Source: DATDYB01 sp036517115 (GTDB lineage: Bacteria > Patescibacteriota > Minisyncoccia > Phycocordibacterales > PALSA-1337). From it: DNA of 8,613 nt. Within the stretch, counting starts at the first letter, position 1. Each line of letters begins with the position of its first letter. The notes under the pieces are model-generated. The model was given only the letters and a program-made list of their open reading frames with translations. It had not been told where the DNA came from and did no database searches. Positions 1-5,390 of the stretch are shown piece after piece. Location of the stretch: NCBI GenBank assembly GCA_036517115.1, contig DATDYB010000019.1, positions 1 through 8,613 on the forward strand. Direction: 5' to 3'. Position numbers and translations under genes: made by a program.

Positions 1-13
1 GGGCCGGTTTTTT
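1..13 (+). terminator. 3' arm and U-tract of a probable intrinsic terminator (partial)
   Basis: The window opens with GGGCCGG followed directly by six T. This is the usual 3' half of a GC-rich terminator stem with its U-tract. The matching CCGGCCC arm would lie left of the window, so the hairpin itself cannot be confirmed here. It would end a plus-strand transcript coming from outside. Confidence 0.35.
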
Positions 14-191
14 GTAGTATCGTCCCTAATTCTTGCCTCTACGTGAGCTTCTCCTGCCGCGACTTTTTGTGTTACGTTGTGCCATAACATTTAATTAAGC
101 TTGTAATTGATTGAATCACGATCGTGACGACCTTCTATAAATAGAGACGTCTTACGTATTCAATACTTACACTGTGCACATCACTCGATTA

Positions 192-212
192 CTCCACACA
201 ATAGGGGTGGAG
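192..212 (-). terminator. weak hairpin after the DoxX-like gene
   Basis: CTCCAC (192-197) and GTGGAG (207-212) form a 6-bp stem with a 9-nt loop just past the stop codon of the minus-strand DoxX-like gene. No U-tract follows on the minus strand, so it is at best a weak or factor-assisted terminator or an mRNA 3' end stabiliser. Confidence 0.25.
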
Positions 213-216
213 ATAC

Positions 217-627
217 TCAAGATGAGTGAGTTTCTGCGATAATCGAATACGCAAGCGCTACTAGTGCTAAATTTTTAATAATATATTGTCCTTCGAGTGT
301 TGGAGCGAAAAATGCTGTCCACACCATGTCGGGAAGCAATACTAATGGAAGGGTAGTCATGATCATGTGGAGGATAAAGACAAAGAAGGTAGCACGTTCA
401 ATACGAGGAATGAGAAAAAGAACGCCAATAATCATTTCAAAGATTGCAAAACAGACAATGAACACATTCCACGATACAAAAGGGAGCGTAGCGTGTTGGA
501 GTGACTCGACCATTGGATTGGCCGGACTCATATCAAAAAGTTTTAGAATACCAAACCAAAAATAGATCACAAACAGTGAGAGTCGAGAAAATATACTACT
601 TACCCGCTCAATCGTCTGTTTTGTCAT
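217..627 (-). CDS. small four-helix membrane protein, DoxX/DUF417-like
   Basis: An integral membrane protein of about 136 residues with four hydrophobic helices (about residues 15-33, 52-73, 79-100 and 119-133 from the second Met). Short loops include GILKLFD after helix 1 and a conserved-looking EGQYIIKNLALV before the last helix. This layout and the FG-x-LK-F / GQ-x-x-x-KN pattern resemble DoxX and YkgB/DUF417 proteins. No enzymatic role can be assigned. Start choice: an upstream in-frame ATG exists at 636-634, but it overlaps a perfect TGnTATAAT extended -10 box. Transcription from that box would begin at about 628-629, so the ATG at 627-625 (MTKQ...) is the more likely, leaderless start. 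The stop is TGA. It lies 85 nt downstream of the VTT-like gene on the same strand but has its own promoter. Confidence 0.6.
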   Translation of the reverse strand: MTKQTIERVSSIFSRLSLFVIYFWFGILKLFDMSPANPMVESLQHATLPFVSWNVFIVCFAIFEMIIGVLFLIPRIERATFFVFILHMIMTTLPLVLLPDMVWTAFFAPTLEGQYIIKNLALVALAYSIIAETHSS

Positions 628-634
628 AGAGTAC

Positions 635-643
635 ATTATATCA
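635..643 (-). promoter_or_regulatory. extended -10 promoter of the DoxX-like gene
   Basis: Read on the minus strand, TGATATAAT is a perfect TGn-TATAAT extended -10. No -35-like hexamer sits 17 bp upstream (ACCCAC), which is tolerated in extended -10 promoters. The expected start of transcription is 0-2 nt before the ATG at 627, with no Shine-Dalgarno. Confidence 0.6.
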
Positions 644-721
644 TCCCGCTAAAGGTCGTGGGTACTGCTATGTTAGTGTTGATTGCAGTCAGGGAATAGG
701 CTGTTGCCCAGAAAAGAGAGG

Positions 722-1291
722 CTACACCACCGTTCGAGCAACAAGTCCGAGCAACATAATACCTAAAAAGTTCATGCAAAAAGAAATAGGAATAATTACC
801 CGAAGTTTAGTTTTTGAAAGCCCCATCATGGCGAGGCCGAGCTCGTCTGGGAGAGGAGAGGCAATAATAAGGGCACCCAAGACCGGGGTAAGGCGTCGGA
901 AGACAGGTAGGTTAAGGAGTGCAAATATTTTTTTTCGTTTCGAGGTATTAAGAAGAGAGAGAAAATCTCGTTCTACATGGTCTTCAAGAAACAGGAAAAG
1001 AATAAGGTCACCGAGCACGGCACCGACCGCTCCGACGAGTGCCACTACCCACAACGAATTGTTCTGGGCGATCTCCGCGAGGGCGACCGCTGCCGGGGCG
1101 ATGGTAAATACTGACGTGAAGAAAATACCTGCCACGAAACTACCGAAAAGTTTGAGTTCATAGGTTTTGGACAGAAGGTCGTTTAAAAGAGAGGTCTGAG
1201 CAAGAAACACGGCCGCAAGTACACTTAGTGTTAGCAACAACACCTCCTTCTTTAGTCGTTCTTTTTTTGCGCGAGTAGAGGAAAGAGCCAT
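722..1291 (-). CDS. polytopic membrane protein, VTT/DedA (SNARE-associated)-like
   Basis: A 189-residue protein with a short basic N-terminus (STRAKKERLKKE) and about five hydrophobic segments (roughly 16-32, 47-70, 80-101, 125-148, 162-187). The segment GAVGAVLGDLILFLF followed by a charged stretch resembles the G-x-x-x-GD element of VTT/DedA proteins. The re-entrant-looking ASPLPDELGLAMMGLSKTK resembles their second half-repeat with its helix-breaking prolines. DedA/VTT proteins are implicated in lipid scrambling or membrane homeostasis, but the match here is by pattern only and the substrate is unknown. The start at 1291 is supported by a TATAAT box 8 nt upstream and no SD. It is divergent from the lexA operon, with the SOS operator about 55 bp away. 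Confidence 0.6.
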   Translation of the reverse strand: MALSSTRAKKERLKKEVLLLTLSVLAAVFLAQTSLLNDLLSKTYELKLFGSFVAGIFFTSVFTIAPAAVALAEIAQNNSLWVVALVGAVGAVLGDLILFLFLEDHVERDFLSLLNTSKRKKIFALLNLPVFRRLTPVLGALIIASPLPDELGLAMMGLSKTKLRVIIPISFCMNFLGIMLLGLVARTVV

Positions 1292-1299
1292 TGCAAATA

Positions 1300-1305
1300 A
1301 TTATA
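1300..1305 (-). promoter_or_regulatory. -10 box of the VTT-like gene
   Basis: A perfect TATAAT on the minus strand ends 8 nt before the ATG at 1291, so the transcript would start essentially at the start codon. No clear -35 or TGn extension is visible, and no SD is present. Confidence 0.5.
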
Positions 1306-1341
1306 CTCTATGGTGCAACATACTTATTCACACCTTATCTA

Positions 1342-1370
1342 TTGTATGTGAACGTTCGTTCACATATACT
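1342..1370 (+). promoter_or_regulatory. promoter of the lexA-umuC operon
   Basis: TTGTAT (1342-1347) and TATACT (1365-1370) are separated by exactly 17 bp and match the -35/-10 consensus at 4/6 and 5/6 positions. Transcription should start at about 1377, giving a leader of about 180 nt before lexA. The spacer is filled by the LexA-box palindrome, so repressor and RNA polymerase would compete for the same DNA. Confidence 0.65.
1345..1366 (+). promoter_or_regulatory. LexA (SOS) operator, Gram-positive DinR-type GAAC-N4-GTTC
   Basis: A near-perfect 22-bp palindrome: left arm TATGTGAACG (1345-1354), central TT, right arm CGTTCACATA (1357-1366). Its core GAAC-GTTC-GTTC (1350-1361) matches the GAACnnnnGTTC core recognised by Bacillus-type LexA/DinR, not the E. 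coli CTGT-N8-ACAG box. By eye this is the only GAACnnnnGTTC in the window. Its place inside the lexA promoter implies autoregulation. It may also affect the divergent membrane-protein gene at 1291. Confidence 0.75.
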
Positions 1371-1466
1371 GAAACAAAACAAGGAGCGACCGACATTTCT
1401 TACGAGCTCTGCGAGTGTAGAAATGGGAAGTGCCCTTGTGGTGCTTCCAGCGATTATGTTTTGTTT

Positions 1467-1534
1467 CATCCCCGACGTGCATTCTGATGCTCGATCGGGG
1501 ATCCAGACTGGATTCCCGTTTTCACGGGAATGAC
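1467..1534. repeat. composite dRS3-like double-hairpin repeat
   Basis: Two hairpins meet at a palindrome. Hairpin 1: ATCCCCGA (1468-1475) pairs with TCGGGGAT (1495-1502), with an inner GCAT/ATGC stem. Junction: ATCCAG-A-CTGGAT (1501-1513). Hairpin 2: ATTCCCG (1512-1518) pairs with CGGGAAT (1525-1531), then GACA. The core ATTCCC-N8-GGGAAT (1512-1531) has the same form as the dRS3 repeat of Neisseria, and similar 'GTCATTCCCG...CGGGAATCCAG' repeats occur in many bacterial genomes. It sits in the 5' leader of lexA, between promoter and start codon. It is probably a dispersed non-coding element; an effect on leader folding is possible. Confidence 0.65.
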
Positions 1535-1557
1535 AGAAAGAGAAGAAAGCGAAAAAA

Positions 1558-2124
1558 ATGATGCACACATCCAAAGAAAAAATTTATACCTTCTATAAGG
1601 AGCACAGGCGAATGCCTTCCTACAGTGAGATCGGCAAGTTGGTTGGTTTCGCTTCTAAAAACGCCGTGTCCCGACTGGTACAAAAGCTCATTAAAGAAGG
1701 AGCTGTATCGAAAGATACACAGGGTCGGCTTCTTCCGATGCGTGCCCAAGGTGAGATACAGATGCTGGGACTCGTCGAAGCCGGCTTCCCGGCTGTTGCT
1801 GAAGCGGAGCTTGCAGACACCATCACACTCGACGAATACCTCATCGACAACCGCGAGGCGAGCTTCCTGCTGCGAGTAAAGGGGGACTCGATGATTGACG
1901 CGGGGATACAGGAAGGAGATCTTGTGCTTGTTGAGCGAGGGAGAGAGGTGCGTCAAGGGGATATCGTTATCGCCGAGGTAGATGGCGAATGGACGATGAA
2001 GTACTACCGCACCAAGGCAGGCAAAGTGTACCTTGAGCCAGCAAACAAGAACTACCCACTGATCTTTCCCACACAAGCATTAAACATCGCCGCAATCGTC
2101 CGGGCGGTAATACGGAAGTATTAA
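1558..2124 (+). CDS. lexA: LexA-family SOS repressor (S24 self-cleaving)
   Basis: A 188-residue transcriptional repressor of the SOS response. Residues 5-60 form the LexA winged helix-turn-helix (SYSEIGKLVGF as positioning helix, SKNAVSRLVQKL as recognition helix, then the wing at GAVSKDTQGRLLP). Residues 66-188 are the S24 peptidase domain: cleavage site Ala75-Gly76 in LVEAGFP, catalytic Ser111 in KGDSMIDAGI, catalytic Lys148 in EWTMKYY. All parts of RecA-stimulated autocleavage are present, so it should be inducible. The intact DNA-binding domain separates it from UmuD. Start: ATGATG at 1558; an in-frame TGA at 1531-1533 excludes a longer protein. The upstream purine run (AGAAAGCGAAAAAA) is only a weak SD. 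It is followed 12 nt later by the polymerase gene and preceded by a LexA box in its own promoter. Confidence 0.9.
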   Translation: MMHTSKEKIYTFYKEHRRMPSYSEIGKLVGFASKNAVSRLVQKLIKEGAVSKDTQGRLLPMRAQGEIQMLGLVEAGFPAVAEAELADTITLDEYLIDNREASFLLRVKGDSMIDAGIQEGDLVLVERGREVRQGDIVIAEVDGEWTMKYYRTKAGKVYLEPANKNYPLIFPTQALNIAAIVRAVIRKY

Positions 2125-2136
2125 CAAAAGGGTTTT

Positions 2137-3354
2137 ATGAGCACTTTCCTCCATCTCGACGGTGACGCCTTCTTCGCTTCATGCGAAACTGCTGTAAATC
2201 CAAAACTTCGTGGCAAGCCAGTAGTGACTGGTGCCGATAAAGGCATTGCCTCTTCTATGAGTTACGAAGCCAAAGCTCGAGGTATAACACGAGCCATGCC
2301 TTTGTTTCAGATCAAGAAGCTGTGCCCTGAATGTATTATCGTCCCGTCGAATTTTAAATTATACAAAATTATTTCTGCTCGGGCTTTTGCTATTGTACGG
2401 CGGTACACTCCCTACGTAGAGGAATACAGCATCGACGAATGTTTTGCGGACCTTTCCCATCTTGAACCGGAAACCATCCCGCAGATAGCACGAGCCATCA
2501 AGGACGAACTCCAGAAAGAACTAGGGGTCACATTCTCTGTTGGTATTGGTCCAACCAAAGTACTCGCCAAAGTCGGATCAAAATGGAAAAAGCCAAACGG
2601 CTTCACTGTCATAGATCGTAAAAATATTTTTAATTTTTTAAGTGAGGTACAGGTCGGTAAAGTGTGGGGTATCGGCCCTTCAACCTCAATAGCACTTGGG
2701 AAATGGGGGATCAAGACTGCCGCAGATTTCGCACACAAACCTCAGGAATGGGTAGAGGAACATTTTTCAAAGCCTGTGCTTGCATTGTGGTATGAGCTCA
2801 ATGGCGTACCGGTCTATACCACAGAGAATGAAGAGAGTAGACACAAATCAATAATGCGCTCAAGGACCTTCAAAGCCACTACTGACCGCAGGATGGTCTT
2901 TGCCGAGCTCTCGAACAACATCGAGGATGTATGTACACGACTGCGAGCTCTCAGGCTCGTCACCAAGCATTTATCGTTCTATCTTAAAACACAGCAATTT
3001 CGATACCACGAGACGTCGGTGACACTGCCGCACGAAACAGCGTCACCTGAAGTGATGCTCGAAGCGCTCGGTCCACGTTTTAATAATATTTTCCGCACGG
3101 CAACACTCTACCGCTCCACCGCCATCATTCTTAGCAGTGTTAAAGACGAGAAGGGGACGCAGAGCGATTTATTCGGAAACACCAAGCATGATAAAACTTT
3201 AGAAAGTGTACACGCCGTCATCGACCGTCTCGACCGCAAATACGGCACCCAAAGCGTATTTTTAGGATCGAGTATGCGAGCCGTTGGCTCTGTACTATTT
3301 CGTGAAAAGACCCTTGATCGCCTCTATTTACCCTCTATGGGAGAAGTAGGGTAG
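2137..3354 (+). CDS. umuC: Y-family translesion DNA polymerase, UmuC-like
   Basis: A 405-residue Y-family polymerase that copies past damaged template bases. Palm/fingers: HLDGDAFFASCE with metal-binding Asp8 and steric-gate Phe12/Phe13; YSIDECFADL with Asp100-Glu101, the other catalytic carboxylates; GVTFSVGIGPTKVLAKVGSKWKKPNG (130-155). Thumb helix-hairpin-helix: VWGIGPSTSIALGKWGIKTAADFA (177-199). Little finger about 235-335. QSDLF (343-347 region) fits the beta-clamp-binding pentapeptide. The FFASCE motif, C-terminal clamp motif and closing LDRKYGTQSVFLGSSM resemble UmuC more than DinB, but many genomes label such proteins Pol IV. An AAAAGGG run lies 4 nt before the ATG. Cotranscription with a self-cleaving LexA mirrors umuDC/imuAB logic: polymerase made only after damage. 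Confidence 0.88.
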   Translation: MSTFLHLDGDAFFASCETAVNPKLRGKPVVTGADKGIASSMSYEAKARGITRAMPLFQIKKLCPECIIVPSNFKLYKIISARAFAIVRRYTPYVEEYSIDECFADLSHLEPETIPQIARAIKDELQKELGVTFSVGIGPTKVLAKVGSKWKKPNGFTVIDRKNIFNFLSEVQVGKVWGIGPSTSIALGKWGIKTAADFAHKPQEWVEEHFSKPVLALWYELNGVPVYTTENEESRHKSIMRSRTFKATTDRRMVFAELSNNIEDVCTRLRALRLVTKHLSFYLKTQQFRYHETSVTLPHETASPEVMLEALGPRFNNIFRTATLYRSTAIILSSVKDEKGTQSDLFGNTKHDKTLESVHAVIDRLDRKYGTQSVFLGSSMRAVGSVLFREKTLDRLYLPSMGEVG

Positions 3355-3363
3355 ATACGGAGT

Positions 3364-3388
3364 AAACAAAAACCGCGATTGCTCGCGG
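3364..3388 (-). terminator. intrinsic terminator of the 3396-3875 gene
   Basis: On the minus strand CCGCGA-GCAA-TCGCGG (3388-3373) is followed by TTTTTGTTT, a compact GC-rich hairpin with U-tract 8 nt past the TAA stop. A second small hairpin (GGATG 3391-3395 / CATCC 3402-3406) adjoins it. The same hairpin may weakly stop the convergent lexA-umuC transcript, which lacks a good terminator of its own. Confidence 0.75.
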
Positions 3389-3395
3389 AAGGATG

Positions 3396-3875
3396 TTAGC
3401 GCATCCATATCGTTATTTTGAATCCAATTTGTGTCTCGTAGTTGAAACGCCCTCGGGGCATCATTTGATCATCGATGGGTACCGCTTGCCGAAAAAACGG
3501 TGTCACAATGGTGCGACGACCGACTTTCTTATCAAACGATAAGGTAAAATTTTCAATCGTACCCTCTTCCGCTCCTAAATACCCGACCTTACTCCCCGAG
3601 GGCAGGCTGATCCTCATCTTGTGCCTTCGCCACTCAAGAGTGTCATCGACCCATCTAAATCCCACCGGGGTGTCCGGACGTTTGGGGAGTCCGAGCTTGA
3701 GCTTTCTATCTTCCTCTTCTTCGTTCACACTCGGAGGAGTGAGGATCGACAATGCAGACGCCTTGTTTTTGAATGCGATCTCTTCGCTCGTTGGAGCAAG
3801 GGTCAGGGACGTCGCTCGCGCCTCTTGAACTAATGAGATTGCAATAACCATCATTGATACTGTAGTACTTTTCAT
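3396..3875 (-). CDS. secreted hypothetical protein
   Basis: 159 residues, no family recognised. It begins with a plausible signal peptide (hydrophobic VSMMVIAISLV, likely cleavage after EARA near residue 22). An acidic stretch (NEEEEDRKL, about 50-58), a Pro/basic patch (LPKRPDTP) and a C-terminal half rich in alternating polar/hydrophobic residues (ISLPSGSKVGYL, NFTLSFDKK, TIVTPFFRQAV, ETQIGFKITIW) follow, suggesting a beta-rich fold. There are no cysteines and no sorting signal or TM anchor, so it is probably released or loosely wall-bound. The start is supported by AGAAAGG 6 nt upstream of the ATG and by a promoter-like pair behind it. It has its own terminator and is monocistronic. Confidence 0.6.
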   Translation of the reverse strand: MKSTTVSMMVIAISLVQEARATSLTLAPTSEEIAFKNKASALSILTPPSVNEEEEDRKLKLGLPKRPDTPVGFRWVDDTLEWRRHKMRISLPSGSKVGYLGAEEGTIENFTLSFDKKVGRRTIVTPFFRQAVPIDDQMMPRGRFNYETQIGFKITIWMR

Positions 3876-3906
3876 GCCTACCTTTCTGTTACTGATTCTG
3901 TCGCCT

Positions 3907-3935
3907 ATGATACACCTAAACGCTCAACGTTTCCA
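3907..3935 (-). promoter_or_regulatory. probable promoter of the secreted hypothetical gene
   Basis: Minus strand: TGGAAA (3935-3930), 17-bp spacer, TATCAT (3912-3907; 5/6 match). A start near 3900 would give a leader of about 25 nt containing the AAAGG Shine-Dalgarno. Confidence 0.4.
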
Positions 3936-4021
3936 CACTAGTCACTTCTCCCGATGTGCTGGTATTTTCCACATTTGTGTTGCGTAAGCTATTGCCGCGC
4001 TTTATTTTTCCTACTGACCTT

Positions 4022-4030
4022 TGGTAAACT
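4022..4030 (+). promoter_or_regulatory. extended -10 of the CAP-domain gene
   Basis: TGGTAAACT has the TGn extension with a 4/6 -10 hexamer ending 9 nt before the ATG at 4040. No SD lies between. If it is the promoter, the mRNA would be nearly leaderless, as for the genes starting at 627 and 1291. Confidence 0.35.
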
Positions 4031-4039
4031 CTGAACCAT

Positions 4040-4696
4040 ATGTGTACAAAAATCATTCAAAATGTATTACTAATGATTGCAATCATTAGCTTTGGAGCAA
4101 TATCATCTTCAAGTAACGTAAATGCTCAAGAAACATACCACGTAGCAAATACTGGTGAAGTAGCTTCTGCCTCAGTGAGCGTTGGAAACATTGACTCTAT
4201 GGTCTTGATTGAGCTCACCAACAAGGATCGCATCGCGCAAGGACTCGCTCCACTCTCATATAATGCCAAGCTAGCAGCATCTTCAAACCTGAAAGCAGAC
4301 GATATGGCGAAGGGACAGTATTTCAGTCACGACAGTCCTTCTGGAGTAACTCCGTGGCACTGGTTCTCTACAGCGGGATATACCTATCGATACGCCGGTG
4401 AAAACCTCGCCGTGGACTTCTCTGACTCTGCGTCAATCGAAACTGCCTGGATGAACTCACCTGGACATCGTGCCAATATTCTCAATCCCAACTACACAGA
4501 GATTGGTATCTCCCTCGCCAAGGGGATCCATAAAGGAAGGGAGGCAATCTACGTCGTAGAGCATTTCGGCACTGCGCCGACTGCAGGTATTGTGCCCGTT
4601 CTCTCAAAGAGCATTCAAAAGTTTAAACCAATAAAAGCAGAAGTCTCTACCCGAAAAACTGCCGTAGTAAAGAAAACTCCACAAAAGAAATCGTAA
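4040..4696 (+). CDS. secreted CAP/SCP-domain protein (YkwD-like)
   Basis: A 218-residue secreted protein. Signal peptide: MCTKIIQNVLLMIAIISFGA with probable cleavage after NVNA (residue 29). CAP domain about 52-178: LIELTNKDRIAQGLAPLSYNAKL (helix 1), YFSHDSPSG with His97, YRYAGENLA with Glu121, AWMNSPGHRANILNPNYTEIGI with His143, and a closing YVVEHFG strand. These are the His/Glu cleft residues and order of the bacterial CAP family. The exact biochemical role is unsettled; wall-associated, lipid-binding and other functions are reported for CAP proteins. After the domain comes a Lys-rich tail (about 188-218, ending KKTPQKKS) with no LPxTG, which could bind the negatively charged surface. No SD precedes the ATG. 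Convergent with the sortase gene. Confidence 0.85.
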   Translation: MCTKIIQNVLLMIAIISFGAISSSSNVNAQETYHVANTGEVASASVSVGNIDSMVLIELTNKDRIAQGLAPLSYNAKLAASSNLKADDMAKGQYFSHDSPSGVTPWHWFSTAGYTYRYAGENLAVDFSDSASIETAWMNSPGHRANILNPNYTEIGISLAKGIHKGREAIYVVEHFGTAPTAGIVPVLSKSIQKFKPIKAEVSTRKTAVVKKTPQKKS

Positions 4697-4726
4697 TCAT
4701 CTCAATTTCCCTCGGAACAACAGCAC

Positions 4727-4750
4727 CTACACATTCTCAAGGATGTGTAG
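4727..4750. terminator. hairpin between convergent CAP and sortase genes
   Basis: CTACACAT (4727-4734) and ATGTGTAG (4743-4750) form an 8-bp perfect stem with an 8-nt loop in the 69-bp convergent gap. On the plus strand a T-run (4771-4776) follows only after about 20 nt, and none follows on the minus strand. It is therefore probably a bidirectional but weak terminator. Confidence 0.4.
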
Positions 4751-4765
4751 ATGTTAGCTGTCAGC

Positions 4766-5389
4766 CTATATTTTTTCTTCCATAAGCTCACTAAACACCA
4801 CCAAACGTTTGCTATAGTTATGCGCAGTCTCACTCCACCAGCCGTTGCAGGTGATGAGGTTGAGGCGCGGCACTGAGCTTGTTCCAAAAACTTCATAATT
4901 GCCTGCGCTACTGTCATAGGTCGCTGTGTGAGTCACTGAAAAAGTTAACTGACTGCCGTCATCTTCTATCACAACAATTTCATCACCTGCTTTGAGCTTC
5001 TTTAGCCTAAAAAATACCGCCGGCAGACCAAAATTATTATCGTAATGTCCCGCGATTACCGCATTGCCCTTGTCACCCGGTTTATAACCGGGCTTATACC
5101 ACGCGAGCGTACCCCAGTCATCTGGTGTGTCCATTTCTCCAACAGCGTTTTGACCCAAATGTTCGATGGGAGCATCAATTCCCAACGCTTTAATAATGAG
5201 CCTCTGCGGCATCGAGTCATGAGTGGGGATTCTGGCTTGCTCGATCTGAGGAGTACTTGTCGCCGAAGTGCTTTCTACAGGTAATACCCTGCCATTACTA
5301 AAAACGTAGAGTGCGTAGGTAATCTCAAGCATGAGTGCTCCAGCAACGATGAACCCGAGGAGCATGACAATTAATCTGCGTGATGTCAT
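4766..5389 (-). CDS. class F/E-like sortase
   Basis: A 207-residue membrane-anchored transpeptidase that cleaves LPxTG-type signals and links the protein to a surface acceptor. An N-terminal TM helix (about 6-30) serves as signal anchor, a linker follows, and the sortase fold covers about 62-207. Catalytic residues: His115 in VIAGHYD, Cys181 in LITCNGWW, Arg195 in NYSKRLVVFS. The opening RLIIKALGIDAPIEHLG and TPDDWGTLAWYKPGYKPGDKGNAVIAGH are typical of class E/F enzymes rather than housekeeping class A. The reading frame stays open upstream to 5464, but the ATG at 5389 (MTSRRL, immediately before the TM helix) is preferred. It follows the stop of the upstream gene by one base (TAA-T-ATG), indicating translational coupling. 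The LPETG protein just upstream is the obvious substrate. Confidence 0.88.
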   Translation of the reverse strand: MTSRRLIVMLLGFIVAGALMLEITYALYVFSNGRVLPVESTSATSTPQIEQARIPTHDSMPQRLIIKALGIDAPIEHLGQNAVGEMDTPDDWGTLAWYKPGYKPGDKGNAVIAGHYDNNFGLPAVFFRLKKLKAGDEIVVIEDDGSQLTFSVTHTATYDSSAGNYEVFGTSSVPRLNLITCNGWWSETAHNYSKRLVVFSELMEEKI

Positions 5390-5390
5390 A

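Noticed and set aside
1..90. Second minus-strand frame from ATG at 90 open to the window edge.
   Set aside because: No SD or promoter, the composition resembles no family, and it overlaps the partial terminator. It cannot be supported as a gene.
1381..1485. AAGGAG (1381-1386) followed 8 nt later by ATT opening a Cys-rich frame (CECRNGKCPCG).
   Set aside because: ATT is a very rare start codon, the frame ends inside the repeat, and no ATG/GTG/TTG is correctly spaced. Probably a chance SD-like sequence in the leader.
1291..1574. Open frames through the lexA leader on both strands (plus 1291-1533, minus 1335-1574).
   Set aside because: They run through the dRS3-like repeat. The minus frame reads HSRENGNP, a familiar spurious translation of this repeat family. 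They also cross the promoter/operator and have no usable start signal.
1522..2076. Long minus-strand frame antisense to lexA.
   Set aside because: It lies opposite a gene with intact LexA domain and catalytic residues, has no SD or promoter, and its translation resembles nothing.
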